The notes: a model not told the origin generated them from the letters alone. 64,000 nucleotides of DNA from Roseococcus pinisoli (GCF_018413645.1 NZ_JAHCDA010000002.1:744001-808000), one strand, 5' to 3'. Shown: positions 8,628 through 16,933, numbered from the stretch's first letter. Numbers and translations: made by a program.

Positions 8628-9494
8628 ATGAGCCGACGCCTGGTCGCCGGGTCGGAAGAGCACAAGAACCTCTTCTGCCAGCAGTTCATCGACACCCACC
8701 TGACCTTCGACCCCGAGGAGCTCCCCTGGCCGGAGCTGAACGAGGAAGAGCTGGCCCGCCTGCGCGCCGTGCCCTTCTGGCAGGAGGTCTATCATACCGA
8801 GCGCCGGGCCGGCGCGATCGTGCAGGCCTTCCTGCCGCAGATCGAGGACCCGATCGTGCGCGAGGCCGCCCGCGTGCAGGGCGTGGAGGAAACGCGGCAC
8901 GCGAAGCTTATCCGCGTGCTCATCGACAAATACGGCCTCAACGCCACCGAGCAGCCGCTGGAGCAGTTTCCGGACGATCTGGAGAAGGCCTTCATCGACT
9001 TCGGCTTCGGCGAGTGCCTGGACGCCTTCCTTGGCTTCGGCGCTTTCAAGACGGCCCGCGAATCCGAGTTCCTGCCGGAAGCCATGTTCGAGATCTTCGA
9101 CGTGCTGATGGACGAGGAGACGCGCCACATCGTCTTCTTCATCAACTACATGGCCTGGCGCGAGAAGCAGCGCGGCCTGATCGCGCCCATGCGCGCCATG
9201 AAGTCGGCCATCTTCTATGGCCGCGCCGTGCGCCGCCTGAAGGGCATGGTTGGCCGCGGCCAGGAGATGAATGACGGTAAGGATTTCAACGTCACCCAGG
9301 CGGGCGTCTTCCTGGACGGTTTCAACTTCACGAAGTTCGTGGAGGATTGCTACCGGGAGAATAGCCGCCGCATGGCCATCTTCGATCCCGACCTGATGCA
9401 GCCGCGCCTGCTGCCCGCCATGGCGGGTCTTGCCCTGCGCGGCCTGCGGCTGTGGGATCTCGGCGCCCGCCAGCTCCGCCGCAAGCCGGCCTGA
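8628..9494 (+). CDS. ferritin-like diiron protein B (paralogue of A)
   Basis: Starting two bases after protein A stops, this 288-residue product repeats its architecture. Shared features are GSEEHKNLFCQQF near the start (compare GSEAHKHAVCKMF in A), Glu58 in YHTERRAGAI, GVEETRHAKL with Glu88 and His91, Glu129 in FGECLDAF, and DEETRHIVFF with Glu164 and His167. All six residues of a diiron site can therefore be placed. The two genes are an old duplication that may form a heterodimer. No signal peptide is visible; the Arg-rich C-terminus suggests association with the membrane surface. Substrate and reaction are unknown. Confidence 0.78.
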   Translation: MSRRLVAGSEEHKNLFCQQFIDTHLTFDPEELPWPELNEEELARLRAVPFWQEVYHTERRAGAIVQAFLPQIEDPIVREAARVQGVEETRHAKLIRVLIDKYGLNATEQPLEQFPDDLEKAFIDFGFGECLDAFLGFGAFKTARESEFLPEAMFEIFDVLMDEETRHIVFFINYMAWREKQRGLIAPMRAMKSAIFYGRAVRRLKGMVGRGQEMNDGKDFNVTQAGVFLDGFNFTKFVEDCYRENSRRMAIFDPDLMQPRLLPAMAGLALRGLRLWDLGARQLRRKPA

Positions 9495-9501
9495 GGCGAT
9501 C

Positions 9502-10827
9502 ATGCTCGCGGAGGCGGTTTCGGGGCTGTTGGCGGCGATCCAGTTCGCAGCCCATGGCGCCCTGTTCGGGTGCCTGGCCTTCCTCGCCGTGGTGGCGACG
9601 CCCCTGACCCTTCGCCTGCCCGACGAGCAATCTCGGGCGCTGACCGCGCGCACGCGCTGCGCCGTCCGGCTCTTCGCGCTGGTGACGGTGGCCTATGCCC
9701 TGGCGGAAGGCGCGCTGCTGGCCTTCCTCTTCAACGTCCTGCCCCCCCTGGCCACGGTCGGCATGGGGGTCGCGGGCCTCGTCGTCTTCTTCGCCGTGCC
9801 GCGCGGCGGGCCCGCCCCCCTCCGTGTGGCGGCCCTGACGCTCCTCGTCGCGGCCGCCATGATCCTGTCCTTCGCCCGCGAGGGTGCGCCCTGGTTCGGC
9901 CAGCGTGAGCTCGCCGCGCTGCTCGCCGAGGCGGGGCTTGGCCTGACCCTCGGTTCCCTGCCCGCCCTGTGGCTGGCGCTGCGCGCGCCCTGGCCGGCCT
10001 CGGTCTCGCAGGTCGTGGGCGTCCGGCATCTGGGCCTCGCCCTGCCCGGCCTTGCACTGCTGCTGGTGGCCGGCTCCATCGCCTGGCCGCAGCGCGCGAT
10101 CCTCTGCACCGCCGAGATCTACCCGGTCGCCGTACTGGCGGCGCTGTTGGCGGGCATTCTCCTGCTGGCGTTCCTCGCGCGCGCTGCCTTTCTGGCGATG
10201 GGCTCGCGGGCCGGTGCGGCCCCAGGCTGGCTGCCGCGGCTGATCGTCACGATGGAACTGGAGATGCTGCTCGGCCTGGCGCTCTCGGCCGCCGCCATCT
10301 CCCTCGTCATGGCGCAGCCCGGCACGGGGCCGACGCCCAGCCTGCTGCCCACGGCCTCCCTCCGGGCCCCGGGCCCGATGGCGGCGGTGGGTGGGCTCGT
10401 CATCCTGATGGCACTTCTCTCCGCGGTGCGGTGGCCGCGCTGGCGCCGCTTCACCCGCTTCGGGCCCATCCTGCTGCTGCCGATCGCCTTCCTGCTGATG
10501 CTGCATCCCCAGGGCGGCCTGCGCGACGGCCTCGCGATCCTGGTCCTCATCGCCGGCCTCGGCGAGACATGGCGGCTCCTCGGTGGGGAGCGCGGTCGCC
10601 TGGAACGCGCGCCGGCGATCCTGGCGCTGCTCGGCATCATGCTCATGCTCGCCGCGCCGCCCTTGCCGACCGAGGGACTGCCGATCCTTCTCGTGCTCCT
10701 GGCGATGATCGCCCGCTGGAAGGAACTGCGCCTTCCCTCCAATTGGGAGCGTCACGCCGCTTCCGTCGGCTATGCGGCCTGCCTTGGCGTGCTCGGCCTC
10801 CTGCTGATCGTCACCCATGGCGGCTGA
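9502..10827 (+). CDS. polytopic membrane protein, weakly CopD-like
   Basis: The product from ATG 9502 is about 441 residues and almost entirely hydrophobic, with roughly a dozen predicted membrane spans separated by short loops. The first half (FAAHGALFGCLAFLAV; LTARTRCAVRLFAL) resembles CopD-type copper-resistance membrane proteins, but I cannot assign it firmly. Histidines and charged residues are few. It starts seven bases after diiron protein B and overlaps the hpnN start by 11 bases, so it is very probably co-translated with both. It could deliver metal to the diiron proteins or assist hopanoid transport; neither is shown by the sequence. Confidence 0.65.
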   Translation: MLAEAVSGLLAAIQFAAHGALFGCLAFLAVVATPLTLRLPDEQSRALTARTRCAVRLFALVTVAYALAEGALLAFLFNVLPPLATVGMGVAGLVVFFAVPRGGPAPLRVAALTLLVAAAMILSFAREGAPWFGQRELAALLAEAGLGLTLGSLPALWLALRAPWPASVSQVVGVRHLGLALPGLALLLVAGSIAWPQRAILCTAEIYPVAVLAALLAGILLLAFLARAAFLAMGSRAGAAPGWLPRLIVTMELEMLLGLALSAAAISLVMAQPGTGPTPSLLPTASLRAPGPMAAVGGLVILMALLSAVRWPRWRRFTRFGPILLLPIAFLLMLHPQGGLRDGLAILVLIAGLGETWRLLGGERGRLERAPAILALLGIMLMLAAPPLPTEGLPILLVLLAMIARWKELRLPSNWERHAASVGYAACLGVLGLLLIVTHGG

Positions 10828-13420
10828 TCCGGCGGCGGCACTGGGCCGCGTGGTCGTCGCGCTGGTGCGCGTCTCCATCCGGCGCCCCTGGACGGTGCTG
10901 GCCATGCTGGCGCTGGTCACGGCCGGCGCCATGTGGCTGACCGCCACGCGCTTCGTCCTGGATTCGGACGTCACGAAGCTTTTCTCGCCCGACCTGTCCT
11001 GGCGCGTCGCCGAGCGGACGATGGAGCGCGCCTTCCCGCAGAGGCTCGATCTCGTCGTGATCGTGCTGGACGGGCCGGACGCCGCCACTTCGGATCGTGC
11101 GGCCGCCTCACTGACCTCGGCGCTGCAATCCCGGCCCGACCTCTTCCGGACGGTGCGCCAGCCCAATGGCGGCCCCTTCTGGGCCAGCCACGGCCTGCTC
11201 TATCTGGACCGCGCCGAGGTGCAGTCCATCACCGAGAAGCTGGTCGAAGCGCAGGGCCTGCTCGGCCCGCTGGCCGAGGATCCCAGCCTTCGCGGCCTCG
11301 GGCGCCTCTTCGGCCTGATGGCCGAGGGGCTGGGCCGCGGGGATGCCGATCCCGCCCAGCTCGCCGGCCCGCTCGGCGCCTTCGCGAATGCCGCCGGGGC
11401 CGCCGCCCAAGGCCGCGTAGCGACGCCCGACTGGGGCGCGCTCATGACCGGCCGGCCCGCCCGCCCGCTCGAATTGCGGCGCATCATCCTGGTCCAGCCC
11501 GCCCTGAACTACGAGCAGCTGTCGGCCGGCGCGGCCGCAACCGACGTGATCCGCTCCGAAGCAGTCCGGCTCGGCATCGATGCCGCGCATGGGCTGCGCA
11601 TCCGCCTCACCGGCCCCGTGCCCATGGCCGATGAGGAATTCGCGACCGTTTCCGAAGGCGCGGTCGAGAATGCCGTGCTTTCCTTCGTGCTGGTGGCGAT
11701 CCTGCTCTGGATGGCGCTGCGGAGCTGGAAGCTGATCGTGCCCCTGCTCGTCCTCGTGCAGGTCGGGCTCGTCTGGACTTCCGCCTGGGGCATCCTCTCG
11801 GTCGGCAGCTTCAACCCGTTGTCGATTGCCTTCGCCGTGCTCTTCATCGGCATCGGCGTGGATTTCGGCATCCAGTATGCGGTTCAGTACCGTGCGGAGC
11901 GCGTCCACCTTCCCGCCCTGCTCCCGGCGCTCGAGAAAGCCGCACGCACTGCCGGGCCCGGCATGACGCTGGCCGCGCTGGCCGTTACGCTCAGCTTCCT
12001 GGCCTTCCTGCCGACCGAGTATCGCGGCGTCGCCGAGCTCGGCCTGATCGCGGGCGGCGGCATGGTGATCGGCTGGTTCCTTGCCATGACGCTGCTGCCC
12101 GCCCTGATGGTGCTGGCCAAGCCCGCCAGCGAGGCGCGGGAGGTCGGCTATCCCGCGCTGCGGCCAGTGGACGAATGGCTGTCCCGCCATGCCAAGGCCG
12201 TCGGCATCGGCGCGGTGGTGCTGAGCCTTGCCTGCCTGGGCTCCCTCGCCTGGCTGCGCTTCGACACCAATCCGATCAACCTGCGCGACCCCCATGTGGA
12301 ATCGGTCGCGACCTGGCGCGACCTCGCGCGTGACCCGGACACGGACCCGAATATCCTCGAAATGCTGGCGCCGGACCTGCCGGCCGCCCAGGCCCTGGCG
12401 CGCCGCCTCGCGGCGCTGCCCGAGGTAGCCCGGGCCATGACGCTCGCCGACTTCATCCCCGAGGATCAGGAGACGAAGCTGGCGCTCATCGAGGATGCGG
12501 CCATGCTCCTCGGGCCGGCACTGGCCGGCGCGCCGTTGCCGCCGCCCAGCGATGCGGAGATCGTCGCCGCACTCCGCAAGGCCGCTGCCGAGCTCGCGCC
12601 CCTTCGCGGCGAGGGCGCGGTCTATCGCGACACTGCGCGGCTCGCCGCGGCGCTGACCGCCCTGGCAAATGGGCCTGCCTCCGGCCGCGACACCCTCGCC
12701 CGCGCCACGCTTCCCGGCCTCGGCCATCTCATCGGCCAGGTGCGCGCGATCCTCGCGGCGCGGCCCGTCACGCTGGACAACCTGCCGCCCGACCTCATTG
12801 CCGATTGGCGGACGCCCGATGGCCGTGCCCGGGTGGAGGTCGCCCCCGCGCCGACGACCCTGGACGAGACGGCGATGCTGCGCCGCTTCGCGCTGGCCGT
12901 TCAGGCCGTGGCGCCGGACGCGACGGGGCTGGCCGTCTCGACACTGGAATCCTCGGCCACCATCCAACGCGCCTTCCTCCAGTCCGGCGCTCTCGGCGTG
13001 GTCTTCGTGCTGGCGCTGCTCTGGCTCATGCTGCGCTCGGTCCGCTTTTCGCTGCTGGCGATTGCGCCCCTGGCCCTGGCCGGGCTGATGACGCTGGCGC
13101 ATTGCGCGATCTTCGGCCCCGACCTCAACCTGGCGAACATCATCGCGATGCCGCTGCTCTTCGGCCAGGGCGTCGCCTACGACATCTATTTCGTGTCCGC
13201 CTGGCAGCAGGGCCGGCGCGACCTGCTGGCCTCGCCGCTCAATCGGGCGGTAATTTATTCAGCCGTCACCAATGCGGCGGCCTTCGGCGCGCTGGCCATC
13301 TCACCGCACCCGGGCACCGCCAGCATGGGCGTCGTGCTCTCCGTCAGCCTCGTCTATTCGCTGATTTGCGTGATGCTGGTCCTGCCGCCGCTTCTGAAGC
13401 TCTTCGCCCCCGGGAAGTAG
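10817..13420 (+). CDS. hpnN: hopanoid transporter HpnN (MMPL/RND superfamily)
   Basis: The 867-residue protein has the RND/MMPL layout. There is one N-terminal membrane helix, a large periplasmic domain, a cluster of helices containing IGIGVDFGIQYAVQYRAE, a second periplasmic domain with FDTNPINLRDPHVESV, and a second helix cluster ending in PPLLKLF. HpnN moves hopanoids from the inner to the outer membrane, as shown for Rhodopseudomonas and Burkholderia homologues. The FDTNPINLRD segment corresponds to the region used to recognise HpnN. It is the last gene of the rightward run, and an AT-rich leader for the next operon follows. Confidence 0.9.
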   Translation: MAADPAAALGRVVVALVRVSIRRPWTVLAMLALVTAGAMWLTATRFVLDSDVTKLFSPDLSWRVAERTMERAFPQRLDLVVIVLDGPDAATSDRAAASLTSALQSRPDLFRTVRQPNGGPFWASHGLLYLDRAEVQSITEKLVEAQGLLGPLAEDPSLRGLGRLFGLMAEGLGRGDADPAQLAGPLGAFANAAGAAAQGRVATPDWGALMTGRPARPLELRRIILVQPALNYEQLSAGAAATDVIRSEAVRLGIDAAHGLRIRLTGPVPMADEEFATVSEGAVENAVLSFVLVAILLWMALRSWKLIVPLLVLVQVGLVWTSAWGILSVGSFNPLSIAFAVLFIGIGVDFGIQYAVQYRAERVHLPALLPALEKAARTAGPGMTLAALAVTLSFLAFLPTEYRGVAELGLIAGGGMVIGWFLAMTLLPALMVLAKPASEAREVGYPALRPVDEWLSRHAKAVGIGAVVLSLACLGSLAWLRFDTNPINLRDPHVESVATWRDLARDPDTDPNILEMLAPDLPAAQALARRLAALPEVARAMTLADFIPEDQETKLALIEDAAMLLGPALAGAPLPPPSDAEIVAALRKAAAELAPLRGEGAVYRDTARLAAALTALANGPASGRDTLARATLPGLGHLIGQVRAILAARPVTLDNLPPDLIADWRTPDGRARVEVAPAPTTLDETAMLRRFALAVQAVAPDATGLAVSTLESSATIQRAFLQSGALGVVFVLALLWLMLRSVRFSLLAIAPLALAGLMTLAHCAIFGPDLNLANIIAMPLLFGQGVAYDIYFVSAWQQGRRDLLASPLNRAVIYSAVTNAAAFGALAISPHPGTASMGVVLSVSLVYSLICVMLVLPPLLKLFAPGK

Positions 13421-13434
13421 GCCCCTGGGGGCCT
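13419..13434 (+). terminator. short GC-rich hairpin after hpnN
   Basis: The stop codon of hpnN is embedded in a seven-base-pair perfect inverted repeat (13419-13425 with 13428-13434) with a two-base apex. No run of T follows, so it is only a weak candidate terminator. Its position between the hopanoid run and the carrier-protein operon supports some transcriptional role. Confidence 0.3.
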
Positions 13435-13604
13435 GATTCGGAGCTTCAAGCCGGAGGTATGTCGACAAAGCCTTGTTCAAATTCCAAACATTACAATTAA
13501 TTAATTTATGGGAAGCTTTTCATGGCACAAAGAAAGGATACGCTTATAGCGTCGTATATAAATTTAGAAACTTCTTATTTTTGACAAATATAGGACACCA
13601 AGAA
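13435..13604 (+). promoter_or_regulatory. AT-rich leader of the carrier-protein operon
   Basis: Composition drops sharply here compared with the GC-rich surroundings; the stretches around 13480-13510 and 13550-13600 are mostly A and T. An AGGA at 13592-13595 sits nine bases before the ATG of the carrier protein and is the likely ribosome binding site. A TTGACA at 13581 is too close to the start codon to serve as a -35 element for this gene. An open frame upstream from 13473 has no carrier-protein character. The region probably contains the operon promoter, but no specific elements can be assigned. Confidence 0.5.
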
Positions 13605-13856
13605 ATGACCGAAGTGGAAACTGGCATTCGAGAAGTGCTCCAGGCGAGCGCTCGCCTCTCGGTTCCAGCCAGCTCCATCGGACTGGATGACGATCTTTTC
13701 GATCGTGGCCTCACGTCACTCTCCACGGTGGACCTCATGCTTTCCCTCGAAAGCAAGTTCAATGTCGAGTTTCCCGACGAAGCTCTCAAGCGTCAGACCT
13801 TCCGCTCGATTTCGAGCCTGCGTGACGTGCTCGTGCAGATCGGCGCTGCCGCTTGA
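13605..13856 (+). CDS. acyl/aminoacyl carrier protein
   Basis: The product from ATG 13605 is an 83-residue acidic carrier protein. The phosphopantetheine attachment serine is Ser38 in FDRGLTSLSTVDLML, aligned with the usual GLDSL motif, with threonine in place of the aspartate before the serine. Helix boundaries match ACPs (an N-terminal amphipathic helix, then DDDLFDRGLTSL, then FPDEALKRQTFRSI). The next two genes overlap or adjoin it, and the second encodes an amino acid:[carrier protein] ligase. The likely load is therefore an amino acid on the pantetheine thiol, not a fatty acid. This matches the small carrier proteins paired with such ligases in Bradyrhizobium. Confidence 0.9.
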   Translation: MTEVETGIREVLQASARLSVPASSIGLDDDLFDRGLTSLSTVDLMLSLESKFNVEFPDEALKRQTFRSISSLRDVLVQIGAAA

Positions 13857-14998
13857 ACCTTGAGCCGGACATTTCCGGCGCGGCCCGCGCTGCGGCGGAC
13901 CATGCCGATGCCGTGGATCGCGAAGGCCGCTTCCCGGCCGAAGCCGTCGCGGCCCTGCGCGAATCCCTGTCGCTAGGCCTGATGATCCCACGCGAGCTCG
14001 GCGGCGGCGGCGGAAGCCTCGCGGATGCCACGCGGGATTGCTTCGCGATCGGCCGCGGCTGCGCCAGCGCGGGCATGGTCCTCGCCATGCATCACATCCA
14101 GGTCGCCTGCCTCATGGCGCATGGAGGCGACACGCCCTGGCAGCGCGACTTTCTCGTTCGCGTCGCGAAGGAACAATTGCTTCTGGGTTCCGTGACCTCT
14201 GAGGAAGCGATCGGCGGCAATATCCGCCGCTCCTTCTGCGCGCCCGAACCTTCGGGCAAGGGGCGCGTAAAGCTGGTGAAGCGCGCCACCAACATCTCCT
14301 ACGGCGCCCATGCCGATGCCCTGCTGCTGACCGCGCGTCGTGACGGCGAGGCCGCCGAGGCGGATCAGCTTCTCTGGGTGCTGGGTCCCGGCGATTTCGC
14401 GCTGGAGCGCACTGGTGGCTGGGACACCATGGGGATGCGCGGCACGCGCTCCGAAGCCTTCCTGGTCACGGCCGAGGCACGAACGGACCAAGCGCTTCCG
14501 ACCGGCTTCGGCAGCATCGCTTCCGAGACGATGACACCTGTCACCCATATCGTCTGGGCCGGGGTCTGGCTCGGCATCGCCGCCGACGCGCTGGACCGCA
14601 CGCGCTCGGCCTCCCGCGCGAAGGCGCGCCAGCGGGGCATGGCCTCCGTCGCCACCGGTCGCCTCAGCCAGGCTGCGGAACGGCTGATCGGGGCGGAGGC
14701 CATGGTCGCCTCCGCGCTGCGCAAATACGGCGAGCCGGGCGGCCAGGCTTCCCGCGAGATCTCGGCCGTCGAGATCAACGCGCTAAAAACGGCCGTTTCC
14801 GAGGCAACGCTGGAAGCGGTCGGGCATTGCATGATCGCGAGCGGGCTGGCCGGCTATCGTACCACCGGACCCGCTTCCTTATCGCGCCATCTCCGGGACC
14901 TCTGGTCGGGTCCCTTAATGATTCAGAACGACAAAGTGCGGGAAGGCACGGGCGCGATGCTCGTGGCCAGCCCGCCGAAGCTGGGAGTATTCCTGTGA
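13853..14998 (+). CDS. acyl-CoA dehydrogenase-family flavoprotein
   Basis: The 381-residue product starts at TTG 13853, in a TTGA overlap with the carrier protein stop. It has the acyl-CoA dehydrogenase fold: an N-terminal helical domain (FPAEAVAALRESLSLGLMIPRELGGGGG), a middle beta domain (GSVTSEEAIGGN; GWDTMGMRGTRSEAF) and a C-terminal four-helix domain ending near ASLSRHLRDLWSGPLMIQNDKVREG. Family members oxidise or hydroxylate thioester-bound substrates using FAD. Its location between a carrier protein and the ligase that loads it suggests that it acts on a carrier-bound group, as prolyl-carrier dehydrogenases do in pyrrole antibiotic pathways. That is an inference from context. Confidence 0.82.
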   Translation: MNLEPDISGAARAAADHADAVDREGRFPAEAVAALRESLSLGLMIPRELGGGGGSLADATRDCFAIGRGCASAGMVLAMHHIQVACLMAHGGDTPWQRDFLVRVAKEQLLLGSVTSEEAIGGNIRRSFCAPEPSGKGRVKLVKRATNISYGAHADALLLTARRDGEAAEADQLLWVLGPGDFALERTGGWDTMGMRGTRSEAFLVTAEARTDQALPTGFGSIASETMTPVTHIVWAGVWLGIAADALDRTRSASRAKARQRGMASVATGRLSQAAERLIGAEAMVASALRKYGEPGGQASREISAVEINALKTAVSEATLEAVGHCMIASGLAGYRTTGPASLSRHLRDLWSGPLMIQNDKVREGTGAMLVASPPKLGVFL

Positions 14999-15942
14999 GC
15001 GCCGTCGCCAAGACTGTGGGCCTCCCCTCCGAAGCGGGTCGCCCGGAGGTTTTTCGTGATGCGCTCCTGAGGGCAGGCGTGCTGATAGATGGCGGCACGC
15101 CCGGCCTCTATCTCCGCTCCGGCGAATTCGAGGCGGTGGCGCGCGCCGTCGAGTCGCTCATGCGCCGCCAGATGGCGGAGGACGGGGCGGAAGAGATCCA
15201 CCCGCAGCCCGGCATGACCACCCGCGCGCTCGGCAAGAGCGGCTATATGCGCTCCTTCCCGCAGCTGGCTGGCACCATCGGCTGCTTCTGCGGCGACGAC
15301 GCCGCCCACCGCCGCCTCGTCTGCAAGCTCGATGACGAGGAAGACTGGACCGACCAGCAGGTCACCTCAGAGGTCTCCCTCATCCCCGCCGCCTGCTACC
15401 CGACCTACGCGCTGATCGCATCGCGCGGGCCCCTGCCGGTGGATGGACACCGCGTGGCGATCACCTCCTGGTGCTTCCGGCACGAGCCCTCGCCCGACCC
15501 CTGCCGCATGCAGATGTTCCGCATGGCGGAGTCCGTTCGCTACGGCACGCCCGAGCAGGCGCGCGCGCATCGCGAGCTCTGGATGACGCGCGTCGCCGAG
15601 GCCGCGACGATGATGGGCCTGCCCCATACGATCGAGCCGGCGAATGATCCCTTCTTCGGCCGCACCGGCCGCCTCATGGCGACCAGCCAGCTCGAGCAGG
15701 AGCTGAAGATGGAGCTGCTGATTCCCGTCTCTGACGAGACGAAGCCGACGGCCTGCGCCTCGGTCAACATGCATCTCGACGGCATGGGCCTGAAATGGGG
15801 CATCACCACCCAGGACGGGGCTCCCGCGCATACGGCCTGCGTGGGCTACGGGCTGGAGCGGATGAGCCTGGCGCTCTTCCGGCATCATGGCGCCGAGCCG
15901 CGGGACTGGCCGCCTTCTGTCCGCGCGGCACTCTGGCCGTAG
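14995..15942 (+). CDS. amino acid:[carrier protein] ligase (seryl-tRNA synthetase-like)
   Basis: The protein is 315 residues from GTG 14995 (GTGA overlap with the previous stop). It is a class II aminoacyl-tRNA-synthetase core without a tRNA-binding arm. Motif 2 is visible as CFRHEPS (160-166) and motif 3 as GYGLERMSLALF (284-295). The zinc ligands of atypical SerRS-like enzymes are present: Cys134 in PAACYP, Glu179 in RMAES and Cys282 in HTACVGYG. These sit at a constant offset of three from the Cys131/Glu176/Cys279 that I recall for the Bradyrhizobium glycine:carrier-protein ligase. Such enzymes adenylate a small amino acid (Gly or Ala) and transfer it to a carrier protein, not to tRNA. Here the carrier is two genes upstream. 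Confidence 0.92.
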   Translation: MSAVAKTVGLPSEAGRPEVFRDALLRAGVLIDGGTPGLYLRSGEFEAVARAVESLMRRQMAEDGAEEIHPQPGMTTRALGKSGYMRSFPQLAGTIGCFCGDDAAHRRLVCKLDDEEDWTDQQVTSEVSLIPAACYPTYALIASRGPLPVDGHRVAITSWCFRHEPSPDPCRMQMFRMAESVRYGTPEQARAHRELWMTRVAEAATMMGLPHTIEPANDPFFGRTGRLMATSQLEQELKMELLIPVSDETKPTACASVNMHLDGMGLKWGITTQDGAPAHTACVGYGLERMSLALFRHHGAEPRDWPPSVRAALWP

Positions 15943-15946
15943 TGTT

Positions 15947-16924
15947 GTGACCCCAGACGAGCTCCACGGCACGGCGAGCACTTTTCAGCTCGAAGCCGTT
16001 CCGTTGGACGGCCCACACCGTCAGTGGCCCGAGACGAATTGCTATATCGACCTCTGGCTGAGCTTGCTCAGCCTCTGGGGCGAGGAGCCCCGGGCCATGC
16101 TCGGTTTTCTGGCGGCGACCGGATATGCCGGAGACCAGTTCACCTTCGGCAAGCCGCCGCATCCCGAGCTCGAGTTGCTCTACGGGATCCGCGTGGAGGA
16201 GATGACGGTCTACCGTTCCCTGGAGGCGCATCTCGGCACCCATGCCAATGCGGGCCGGCCGGTCCTGATGGAGGCCGACTCCCATTGGATGCCCGATACC
16301 CAAGGGACCGATTATCGCCACGGCCATACCAAGACCACCATCGGCGTGCTCGGCATCGATCCCGCCGCGGCACGGCTGACCTACATCCATAATCGCTTCC
16401 ATGGCTCGCTGGCGGGCGACGATTACCGCGGCATCCTCTGGCAGGAGCCGGCACCGCCGTCGAATTGGATGCCGCCCTTCGCCGAGGTGGTGGAGCGTCA
16501 TGCGGGTGCGCCACGCGGCCGGCAATTGGCGGAGGCAGCGAAGGTACTGCTGCTGCGCCACCTGGATCGCGCCCCGGCCGATCCTTTCGCCGCCATGGCC
16601 GACCTGTTGGCAACCGAAATGGAGCAGCTGCGCCTCGGTGGCCCAGAAGCCTTTCACCCTTGGGCCTTCGCGACGCTGCGACAGGCCGGCGCCGCCTTCG
16701 AGCTGCTGGGCATCCATGCTTCCTGGCTCGGCGCGGAGCTGGGGCGGGATACGGCCGAGGCCACGGAGGCCTGCGCCCGCCTTGCCAGCGGCTGCAAGGC
16801 TCTGCAGTTCCGGGCGGCACGCGCCGCGCGCGGCGGCGACACCGGCGTTCTCTCCGCCAGCATCCGCGCCCTCGGCGAGGATCGCGGCATCGCCCTCGCC
16901 AGCTTGCGCAAGGCCTTCGGTTGA
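15947..16924 (+). CDS. DUF1839-family protein, putative BtrH-like carrier-dependent acyltransferase
   Basis: The product is 325 residues from GTG 15947, four bases after the ligase stop. I place it in the DUF1839 family, usually found beside carrier-protein ligases. The order of motifs resembles the papain-like N-terminal domain of BtrH: Cys32 in ETNCYIDLW, then GRPVLMEADSHWMP (Asp111), then YRHGHTKTTIGVLGID with His127 and Asp138. BtrH moves a gamma-glutamyl-aminoacyl group from a carrier protein to an aminoglycoside amine. If the likeness is real, this protein would transfer the carrier-bound amino acid to an acceptor. The second half is helical and Ala-rich with no recognised motif. Family confidence is good; the reaction is inferred. 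Confidence 0.75.
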   Translation: MTPDELHGTASTFQLEAVPLDGPHRQWPETNCYIDLWLSLLSLWGEEPRAMLGFLAATGYAGDQFTFGKPPHPELELLYGIRVEEMTVYRSLEAHLGTHANAGRPVLMEADSHWMPDTQGTDYRHGHTKTTIGVLGIDPAAARLTYIHNRFHGSLAGDDYRGILWQEPAPPSNWMPPFAEVVERHAGAPRGRQLAEAAKVLLLRHLDRAPADPFAAMADLLATEMEQLRLGGPEAFHPWAFATLRQAGAAFELLGIHASWLGAELGRDTAEATEACARLASGCKALQFRAARAARGGDTGVLSASIRALGEDRGIALASLRKAFG

Positions 16925-16933
16925 CCTCCGGTC

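Noticed and set aside
13581-13586. TTGACA as -35 promoter element of the carrier operon
   Set aside because: A -10 element at the standard distance would fall on the start codon, so it cannot drive this gene.
13473-13604. In-frame upstream extension of the carrier protein from 13473
   Set aside because: The extra 44 residues come from AT-rich leader DNA, are unlike any carrier protein and lack a ribosome binding site; ATG 13605 has AGGA at good spacing.
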